NCBI RefSeq assembly: GCF_024832785.1
Contig: NZ_CP116615.1
Coordinates: 2,790,001 to 2,854,000, forward strand
Length of the DNA: 64,000 nt
DNA from: Fontisphaera persica
Lineage (GTDB): Bacteria > Verrucomicrobiota > Verrucomicrobiia > Limisphaerales > Fontisphaeraceae
Direction: 5' to 3'
The position numbers and the translations under genes were made by a program. Below are positions 50,034 through 57,300 of this stretch, piece after piece. Below the pieces are notes generated by a model. It made no database searches. It saw only the letters and a program-made list of their open reading frames with translations, and had not been told where the DNA came from. Every line of letters begins with the position of its first letter. The stretch's first letter is position 1.

Positions 50034-50780
50034 CTATTTTTCTTTTCCAACAGTATTATCGGCAGGTCTGGCCAAAACTTGAGGACCTTTTTGCAGGGTA
50101 ATGGGCGGTATGGTTTGCACCAGGGCATGGAAGGCATACCGCCCGAAGTGCCTGGGGGAGTTGAGGATACTGTGGCTGTCGTTCAACGGCGGCTGGTCTT
50201 TGGTCTTCTTCTGGTAATATAGCCGGGCGCTGTTGGCCACCGCCGGGTTACCGGCATCAAAGACCTCGTCCGCCGCCCACACAATCTCCCCCTTGACCGC
50301 CTCCACCAGCTTCAAGTTCCACCCCATGGTGAGCGGGGGATAGGGCCGATAGGCCGTCAGTCGGCAAAAGAGTACGGCATCGCAACCTGTCTGCTGGCGC
50401 AACGTGGCCAGAAAGTCCCGCGGCAAGGCTTCCTCGGCACTCCAGGAGGTTTTGCCGGTCCATTGCCGGAGCTGGGAGGGGGTGGGATAAACCAGCTCAA
50501 ACCGCCCCATTTGCGTCAGCTCAGCCCGGATTTCCGGCTCCAACGTATCACGCGCAAACTGGCCGGCTGCGCCCGCCACCTCGCTCACCAGTGGGAGCAC
50601 GGCCACCCGCCGCAGGGTTTGGGCGGGGAATTGGGGACTGGCATGGATGTTGGATGGCCGATATACCTGCCCCATGACCAGGTCCGGCGGGCGGTCCGTC
50701 AGGCAACCCCCCAGCCAAAGAGGCAGGAGCGCCAGACCGGCACGGGCCAACCCTTGCATCATGAGGCGGAGCCGCAACAT
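50034..50780 (-). CDS. Outer-membrane lipoprotein (CsgG/LpoB/FlgO-like, putative)
   Basis: The 248-residue protein has a signal peptide with lipobox LGGC (Cys26) and a domain beginning TLRRVAVLPLVSEVAGAAGQFARDTLEPEIRAELTQMGRFELVYP. This resembles the alpha/beta fold shared by CsgG, LpoB and the flagellar lipoprotein FlgO (RVAVLPL...FELV). It lies inside the flagellar gene block, so a role at the outer membrane around the flagellum is plausible but unproven. Its 3' end contains the sigma-28 promoter for the next gene. ATGs at 50780 and 50762 are both possible. Confidence 0.6.
   Translation of the reverse strand: MLRLRLMMQGLARAGLALLPLWLGGCLTDRPPDLVMGQVYRPSNIHASPQFPAQTLRRVAVLPLVSEVAGAAGQFARDTLEPEIRAELTQMGRFELVYPTPSQLRQWTGKTSWSAEEALPRDFLATLRQQTGCDAVLFCRLTAYRPYPPLTMGWNLKLVEAVKGEIVWAADEVFDAGNPAVANSARLYYQKKTKDQPPLNDSHSILNSPRHFGRYAFHALVQTIPPITLQKGPQVLARPADNTVGKEK
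50056..50082 (-). promoter_or_regulatory. Sigma-28 (FliA) promoter of the flgM-like/fliS/fliT-like unit
   Basis: On the minus strand TCAAGTTT (50075-50082), 11 bases, then GCCGATAA (50056-50063). The -10 matches the FliA consensus exactly. It lies within the upstream lipoprotein gene, about 48 bases before the FlgM-like start. Confidence 0.8.
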
Positions 50781-50784
50781 AAAC

Positions 50785-51450
50785 TCAAGCGCGCAAATGC
50801 TCACCCATGCGGGCCAGGTGTTGGCTCAGGCCTTCGAGCCAGCGGCCCAGGGCATTTTCCATTTGCTCGGAAAGATTCACAGCTTCCATCAGCCCCCAGC
50901 GGTTTTCCGATTCCAGAAACATCCATTCGATGCGGCTGAAGTGGACTTCCACTTCTTCCAGATGCCGCCGCAGGGCCTGCCAAAGTTCTTCCCCCTGCGG
51001 ACCCTGGGCGTCGCGGAGCTCTTCCAGACTCCAGATTTCCATCAGCAGTTCACGCAGCAATGGCACGATGGCCTGCCACAAATCGCGGGCCGGCCTCCAC
51101 TCGTTGATAAGCATTACCAGGGACACCGAGCGCACTTGCTGGCGGAGCTGGTCCGCATGCGCCAGCGCCTCATGGAGCCGCCGGGCCTGGATTTCATCCA
51201 GGCTCGCGGTGGTCACTTTGAGCTGTTGGAATTGAGTCACCACCTGAGTGGCTTTTTCCGGATGCACCCGCATCCCGTCCACGTGCAAGGCCTCGACGAC
51301 TCGCCGGGTTTGCAGGCTCCGGCGCGCCAGGTGCTCCAGCAGGGCTTCCAGCGAGCCGGGCGCCTGACTGAACCAGAGCTTGCGTCCATCCATGTCCACT
51401 TCCACCCCGGTCGGGCCAGCCGGGCAAGATTCACTGTTCACGTTCCACAT
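50785..51450 (-). CDS. Helical protein of the flagellar locus, unknown function
   Basis: The product is 221 residues from the ATG at 51450, or 202 from the ATG at 51393. Apart from a short N-terminal beta segment it is helical (SLEALLEHLARRSLQTRRVVEALHVDG, EELWQALRRHLEEVEVHFSRIEWMFLESENRW). I do not recognise a family. A sigma-28 -10 element overlaps the 51450 start codon, so if that promoter is used the ATG at 51393 (MDGRKLWFSQ), with a GGAAGTGG ribosome-binding site, is more likely. The lipoprotein gene follows 4 bases after its stop. The location suggests a flagellar role. Confidence 0.6.
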   Translation of the reverse strand: MWNVNSESCPAGPTGVEVDMDGRKLWFSQAPGSLEALLEHLARRSLQTRRVVEALHVDGMRVHPEKATQVVTQFQQLKVTTASLDEIQARRLHEALAHADQLRQQVRSVSLVMLINEWRPARDLWQAIVPLLRELLMEIWSLEELRDAQGPQGEELWQALRRHLEEVEVHFSRIEWMFLESENRWGLMEAVNLSEQMENALGRWLEGLSQHLARMGEHLRA

Positions 51451-51476
51451 TATCGGCACGGTGGCGAAAAAGTTGA
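51450..51476 (-). promoter_or_regulatory. Sigma-28 (FliA) promoter upstream of the helical flagellar-locus protein
   Basis: Minus-strand GCCGATAA (51450-51457), 11 bases, then TCAACTTT (51469-51476). The -10 is a perfect FliA match and the -35 is close to TAAAGTTT. It overlaps the most upstream possible start of the next gene. Confidence 0.65.
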
Positions 51477-51504
51477 GGAAAAGCTGCGCCTGGAGTTGGC
51501 CGCC

Positions 51505-53229
51505 TTACTTGGAGCCAAACCGTTGCAATAAAAAGGACAATTGTTGATTGGCCTGGGCCTGGGCATTTTCCATGGCCAGGAAGCTGCGCACCATCTGCTC
51601 GCGCACGTTCTGCACGTAGCGCTCCTGCTCGGCAATCTGGTCATCCAGATTGGAGACCTGCTTGTTCAGGGAGTTCTGGGTCTTGGCCAGCACGCCCTCC
51701 TCATCCACCACGTGTTCCAGGTAGGCGCTGTATTTTGAGGCAAAGCCGTAGGTTTCATCGGTGAAAAACGCCGCCACCTCGTCCAGGCGGTTGTTCAGCC
51801 AATCATCCAATTTGGCGCTGTCCGCCAGCTTGAGGGAATTGTCGGTGCCGCTGGTATCAATGCCCAGGTCACTCAGGCGTGTCAGATTGCCGGACAGTCC
51901 GCTCAACGCCTGGGTGGCCAGAGAGCGCAATTGCCGGGCAATCTCATAAACATCGGTCATGCCCGCCAGCGTGTTGGCCGTCACCTTGCCGTTGGCGTCG
52001 GTGGTAATCGCCGTCTGCGAATCAATCAGGGACTGGGTCTTGTTGTACTCGCTGATGAAGTCATTGAGCGCTGTTTTGACCTTTTCCGTATCGGCGCCCA
52101 CCGTGACGGTAAATTCATGAGTTTGTCCCGCCGCCAGCGGTTTCAACAGGGTGACCGAAAGCCCCGCGATGCCGCTGGATTCCTCGGTGATGGTGTTGCT
52201 GCGGCTGACCAGTGTGCCCGAGTCGTTCACCGTATAGAGCATATCCGTGCCGCGCTGCAAAGAGCCGCCGCTCAAGCCGGTGGCCGCCAGAAAATTGCCG
52301 GTCACGTCCTCCAGCCCGATGCCCACATCGCCGGTGGTTTTGTTGGTCAGGAGGAAACGGTCGTTTTCGGCGTCGTAACTGGCGTACACCCCTGCCTGCG
52401 ATTGATTGATGCGCGCCAGGACCGCGGCCACGGTGTCGGTGGCCGTGTCGTAGGTGATGCTGACCCCGTTGATTTTGAACTCGCCTTTGCCGGCGGCATC
52501 GCCCGTGATGGGTGTGCTCAAGTTGGCCGCGTTGAGTTTGGCGCCCACCTGCACCACCCCCAAGGCGGAGCGGCTGGTGACCGTGCCGGTGCCGTTGTTG
52601 GCCAGGCGGGCCACCTGGAGAAAATTGCTGGTGTCCGTGGCCGCGCCCAAAACGATTTCCGAGGCGCTGGTCAGGGAAATGGTGTCGGTGGCCGCATCAT
52701 AACTGCCGGTCACCGCCCCGCCGGTGGCGGCGGCAATTTTATCGAAGACTCCCTGGAGGGTGTCGCTGGTCTCCACCGTAATCTGCTTTCCGTTCACCGT
52801 GAACGTGCCGGCGGTGATGGCCCGTGAGAAGGCCGCCTGGCTCAATACCAGCCCCGACACATCGTTGGTGCTGTTCAAACCGGCGCCGCGGTTGCTCAGC
52901 CCCTGCTGTACCGCGGCGGTGGCCCATTGGCTGACAGTAAAACGGTATTCTCCCACCGCCGCGCCGGTGGCCGCCGAGGCGCTGGCTATGGAGGCATCGG
53001 AGGTTTTGGCGGTGCGCGCCTGGTACAGCTCCTCTTTTTGCAGCGCCTCCACCTTGCCCTGGAGCGCCTGGAGCTGGGTTTTCAGGCTGGCATAGGCATC
53101 GTTGATTTTGCGCAGTGTGCTCTGCTCGTTGCGCATCCGCGTCTGCGGGGTGCGCTCGATTTGCAGCATCTGGTCAATAAAGCTGCGCCAGTCAAACCCC
53201 GAAGCGAGTCCGGATACACCCAGGTCCAT
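51505..53229 (-). CDS. fliD: Flagellar hook-associated protein 2 (filament cap) FliD
   Basis: The 574-residue protein has the FliD N-terminus MDLGVSGLASGFDWRSFIDQMLQIERTPQTRM, followed by coiled coil. Beta-rich central domains follow (SDTLQGVFDKIAAATGGAVTGSYDAATDTISL; GEFKINGVSITYDTATDTVAAVLARINQSQAGV). The C-terminal helices end with LDDQIAEQERYVQNVREQMVRSFLAMENAQAQANQQLSFLLQRFG. FliD caps the filament and helps flagellin fold at the tip. It lies downstream of flagellin 1 on the same strand across two strong stem-loops. Confidence 0.95.
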   Translation of the reverse strand: MDLGVSGLASGFDWRSFIDQMLQIERTPQTRMRNEQSTLRKINDAYASLKTQLQALQGKVEALQKEELYQARTAKTSDASIASASAATGAAVGEYRFTVSQWATAAVQQGLSNRGAGLNSTNDVSGLVLSQAAFSRAITAGTFTVNGKQITVETSDTLQGVFDKIAAATGGAVTGSYDAATDTISLTSASEIVLGAATDTSNFLQVARLANNGTGTVTSRSALGVVQVGAKLNAANLSTPITGDAAGKGEFKINGVSITYDTATDTVAAVLARINQSQAGVYASYDAENDRFLLTNKTTGDVGIGLEDVTGNFLAATGLSGGSLQRGTDMLYTVNDSGTLVSRSNTITEESSGIAGLSVTLLKPLAAGQTHEFTVTVGADTEKVKTALNDFISEYNKTQSLIDSQTAITTDANGKVTANTLAGMTDVYEIARQLRSLATQALSGLSGNLTRLSDLGIDTSGTDNSLKLADSAKLDDWLNNRLDEVAAFFTDETYGFASKYSAYLEHVVDEEGVLAKTQNSLNKQVSNLDDQIAEQERYVQNVREQMVRSFLAMENAQAQANQQLSFLLQRFGSK

Positions 53230-53261
53230 AAGTCAGCCAGTTTAACGTTTACTCTCAAACA

Positions 53262-53333
53262 GCCGCCGGCCGGTGGCAGGTTCCGGCCGGCGGCCTTATT
53301 TAAGGCTCGGACGGCGCCCCAGCGCCGTCCGAG
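53262..53333 (-). other. Paired stem-loops between flagellin 1 and fliD
   Basis: Two perfect 12-bp stems lie in the 135-base gap: CTCGGACGGCGC / GCGCCGTCCGAG (53306-53333) and GCCGCCGGCCGG / CCGGCCGGCGGC (53262-53294). Neither has a T-run, so they may be processing or stability structures that separate flagellin from fliD rather than simple terminators. Confidence 0.7.
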
Positions 53334-53364
53334 TTGTCCGCTATGCCCGTTCGGGTCGCACTGC

Positions 53365-54165
53365 TTAAGACAGCAGGCGGAGCGCCGATTGCGGGCTGGC
53401 ATTTGCCTGAGCCAACATCGCGGTGCCTGCCTGAACCAGGATGTTGTAGCGGGCAAACTTGGTGCTTTCCTCGGCCACGTCCACATCCTTGATGCGGCTG
53501 TTGGACGCCACGAGGTTGTCGTTCAGGATGCTGAGCCGGTCGGCCACGTAGGTCAGGTGCGCGTTGCCAGCAGCGACAGTGGCGCGGTCGGTCGCCAGTT
53601 GATCGATGGCTGCCTTGACCGCCGTCAGGGCGTTGACCGCCGCAGCGCTCGTGGACACCCCCACCGAGGAGAAGTCGTACTGAGTCGCCGAAAGGTTGAT
53701 GCCTTTCAAGTCAAAGGTCTTGGCGTCGCTGTCACTGGTGATCGCCAGATCCGTGTTCGTAAACAGGCTGATGCCGTTGAAGTCCTTTTGGGCGGTCTCC
53801 TCAATGAAGTCCACCAGTTCCTGGAACTCCTTATCGTACAGCGCGCGGTCATCTTCCGTCTTGGTCACATCCTGCGCCAGCACGGCCAACTCGCTCATGC
53901 GGTCGAGGGCCTTCTGCACCTTCTGCAAGTACCCATCGCGGGTCTGGTTGAAGGACAGCGCGTTGAGGACGTTCGATTTGGCCGCATTGTTGCGGTTGAT
54001 CTGCGCGTCAAACTTCAACGACACGGCCAGACCGCCGGCATCGTCTTCCGGGTTCACGATCTTGGAACCCGAGGACAAGCGCGACAGCGATTTGGCGAGC
54101 AGGGCGGATGATTCCGAGAGCAGGCGAGCGCTGCTGATGGCCGATGTGTTAGTATTGATAACCAT
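53365..54165 (-). CDS. fliC: Flagellin 1
   Basis: The 266-residue protein has D0/D1 motifs MVINTNTSAISSARLLSESSALLAKSLSRLSSGSKIVNPEDDAGGLAVSLK and the C-terminal DVDVAEESTKFARYNILVQAGTAMLAQANASPQSALRLL. It lacks the large D2/D3 variable domain, so it makes a thin filament. Ser/Thr-rich central segments (SSVGVSTSAAAVNALT) are candidate O-glycosylation sites, given the neighbouring sugar genes. It is controlled by a sigma-28 promoter and a long leader with CsrA-type hairpin. The ribosome-binding site AGGAG lies 7 bases upstream of the ATG. Confidence 0.97.
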   Translation of the reverse strand: MVINTNTSAISSARLLSESSALLAKSLSRLSSGSKIVNPEDDAGGLAVSLKFDAQINRNNAAKSNVLNALSFNQTRDGYLQKVQKALDRMSELAVLAQDVTKTEDDRALYDKEFQELVDFIEETAQKDFNGISLFTNTDLAITSDSDAKTFDLKGINLSATQYDFSSVGVSTSAAAVNALTAVKAAIDQLATDRATVAAGNAHLTYVADRLSILNDNLVASNSRIKDVDVAEESTKFARYNILVQAGTAMLAQANASPQSALRLLS

Positions 54166-54224
54166 AGTTGACTCCTTCCATGAGTCACCCCCCTTTCGGG
54201 GGATTGCGCGGCTTCCTTGCCGCG
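54166..54224 (-). promoter_or_regulatory. Flagellin 1 leader with CsrA-type binding structures
   Basis: In the roughly 135-base leader a perfect 6-bp stem presents the hexaloop AAGGAA (CGCGGC-AAGGAA-GCCGCG, 54207-54224). A CCCCC-GAAA-GGGGG hairpin follows (54189-54202). The ribosome-binding region reads GGAAGGAG. GGA in a hairpin loop plus a GGA overlapping the ribosome-binding site is the known arrangement for repression by CsrA, whose gene starts at 63949. Confidence 0.65.
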
Positions 54225-54306
54225 GGTGGCGCTATCTCGGGGGCGGCCACCGTTGCCCCGCCGGCTCTTTCAGGCTGCCGACCGCCTTTGTCACACGACA
54301 CTCCAG

Positions 54307-54333
54307 TTATCGGAACAACGCCGAAAAACTTTA
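54307..54333 (-). promoter_or_regulatory. Sigma-28 (FliA) promoter of flagellin 1
   Basis: Minus strand TAAAGTTT (54326-54333), 11 bases, TCCGATAA (54307-54314): the -35 is a perfect consensus and the -10 differs by one base from GCCGATAA. The first three bases of the -35 are the TAA stop codon of the giant glycosylation gene upstream. Confidence 0.9.
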
Positions 54334-57300
54334 AGCCGTCGTGGAAATATTTTGTTGACCTCCCGCCGCGTCCGTGTCGGCCTCCGCCAGGGCCGCCTGC
54401 AGCAGCCGGGCCGCCGAGGGCAACACCGCCGCCAGATGCTCCAGCCGCTGATTGACCTGCTGCAGCGCAGCGGCCCCGCGGCTGTCAATCAACCGGCGAT
54501 ACCAGCCCACAAATTCCCGGCTGACCTGCATTTCCTTCTCGGGGGCCAGCGCCGCCGGAGGCTGAGACAAGGCCAGCTCGCACAGGATGCGCGCCGCATG
54601 CAGGCGGAAGTGGCCGTTGAGCGCCACCTGCTGCAACAGGGGCAGCGCCTCCTCCGGCTGGCCGTTCAACAACAAGGCCTCAGCGCGCAGCGCCTTGAGT
54701 TCATTAGTGTCAGGATTACACTTTATGGCCTCTCCCGTCCAATCCAGCGCAAACTCGTGATACTCCGGCTGGCTGAGCGCGATTTCCGCGCCGAGTCTCC
54801 AGGCCGCCAGGTGCCGGGCATCCCTCGAAACAATGGCATGAAGCTGCTCGAGCGCCGGCACCGCCTCACGTTGTTGCCACAGCCAGCAGGCATAGTCCCA
54901 CCGAAGCGGCAGATAATCCGGCCAGGTGTGGATGGCATCCGCAAAAGCCTGCCGGGCCGCCTGGGTTTCCCCGGCCAGGGCCAAGGCCTTGGCCAGGCAA
55001 TGCCAAGGCGCGGCGGTGTGAATCAGGGTATTGATGCGGCCCAGGCACGGCCGCTGCCGTTTGGCCAGACAGGCGCGCATTTCCACTGCCGCTTCCTGCG
55101 GCCGTTTTTCCTCGAGCAAAGCCAGACCCAGGGCAAAATGCAGGGAAGCCGTCAACCCCCCTTGCAGACCGGCCAGGGGGGAGCGTAGCACGCGAACCAC
55201 ATCCCCAAACCGCCGCGCCTGCATCAAGTGGGAGGCGTACTGCATGAGCAGCGATTCGCGCAATTCCGGCACCACCTGTGCCAGCGGTTTGCGGCTCATG
55301 CTTTGGAAGGCGGCCTCGTACTGCTCCAGCGCCTCCTCCAGCCGTCCGGAGCGCGCCAGCTCCAGCCCCAGATTCATGAGCAGATTGGGTTCGTCCGGCA
55401 GCTCCTGCACCGCGGCCTGCAACAACCGCAAATTCCTTTCCACCTTGCCGCGCGCCTGCGTGACTTCCGCGGTGTAGCCGTAATGCCGCAGAACCGCCTG
55501 GCTTAACGCATTGTCCAGTCCCCACTCAGTGCGGCGCACCTCGATGCTGCTGAAGATTTGCTCATGCACCCGCCCCACAAAAAACAGTCCCGGCGCGTTG
55601 CGCCACAAGCGCGGCACATAGCTGCAGCCTTCGGCCTCCGCCCCCACATCCTCCAGAGGCAGCCGGTAGGCCATGACCTTGTCGTTTTTGATTTCTTCCA
55701 ACAGCCGGGCGCGCGACTCGGCCTTCAGTTCCTCGTCCGCATCCAGCATCAGCACCCAGTCCCCCCGCACGTGCTCGAGCATGGCGTTGCGGGCGGCGCT
55801 GAAATCGTCGCACCACGCGAAATGATGCACCTCCGCGCCGTGAGCGCGCGCAATTTCCACCGTGCGATCCGTGCTGCCGGTGTCCACCACCACAATTTGA
55901 GCGGCCAGTTCCCTGACCGAGGCCAGACAACGGTCCAGAAAGGCCTCCTCGTTTTTGACAATCAAGGCCACCGTCAGCCGCGGGGCGGCTGATTCGGCGG
56001 GAGGCTGCGGCCAGTCCTTGCATTTTGCCGTTCCTTTTCCGTGCAGGGCATTCAACAGCTTTTTGGGAGCTTTCCATGCCGGCGCCATGCGGCGGCTGCG
56101 CTCGGCCATGCGCCGCGCCGTCTCCATGTCATTCAGGGCGCGGGCAATTTCCGCCAGCAGCAGATAGGCCTCCGGATGATAGGGCCGCAATTGAATGGCC
56201 TTGAGCGTCTCCTCCCAGGCTGGCCGCCAGTGCTTTTGGTTGAAATGCTCCCGGGCCTCTTGCAAATTCCCCAACCATCCCGCCGGCGGCAGGGTGATGG
56301 AGATGGGTTTGGCCCCGGCCACCGGCGCGGCCGGCGTCGAGTTTGACGGTGGAGCGGTCTCCCATTCCGCCAGACACACGAGGGCTTTCCGGGCGGCGGC
56401 ATCCCAGGTCCAATGCTCCCGCACATGGGCGGCGGCTGCCCGGCCTTTTTGCTTCGCCTCGTCCACGTGCGCCACCACGTGCTTCATCCACTGCATCAAA
56501 GCGCGGCGATCCGGTTCCAGCACCCAGCCTTCACCCGCCAGCGTCATGCCACTCAGAGTGTTTCCGATGCTGCGCCGCTGCGCCGGGACGGCATACACCA
56601 GGGCGTCCGGTGTAAAGTCATCCGCGCCACCGCCCCGCGTCACAATCACCGGCAGGCCGCAGGCCATGGCCTCCAGCACCGGCAGGCCGAAGCCTTCGCC
56701 GCGATAAGGATGCACCAGACAATCGCAGGCGGTGTACAAACCGGGCAGGGCCTCCCCCGGCCAGTCCTCATTCAAATAAACGATTTCCGGCAAACCAGGC
56801 TTTTGCTGCAGGCTCTGGATTTTCTCGGCCATGGTTTGTCCGGCGTAAAAACTATCCCCGCCAAAATCCTTGATGACCAGGCAGACATCGTCCTGCGCGG
56901 TGAAGCTGGCCAGATAAGCCTCCAGCAGGGCGTCCGGGCCTTTGCGGAAAATCGTGCCGCCGACGAACAAAAACTTGAATCGCTTGCGCGTGGGCAACTC
57001 TCGGGGCGGCGCAGCAGGATGGAACCTGGACACGTCCACACCATTGGGCACGACGCGCACTTTTTCTGCCGGGATGCCGGACTCCACATAAACCCGCTGC
57101 ACGTAGGTGGAGGGCACCCAGAATTGGTCCACCTGACCGGATTGCTTGACCCATTCCTGGGGCAGGCGGCCGTATTCCCAAGGCTGAATGACGACGAACT
57201 TGCTGCAGGCAGGCCGCCGCCAATCCGGCGGCCAGGCATGGCGCACCACGACGGCCTTGGGGTTGGGCAAAGTGGTGTGCTTTTCCAGCGGCAGGCGGGT

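Noticed and set aside
54166-54330. Short open frames across the flagellin 1 leader
   Set aside because: They overlap the FliA promoter and the CsrA-type hairpins and have no ribosome-binding site or similarity to known proteins.
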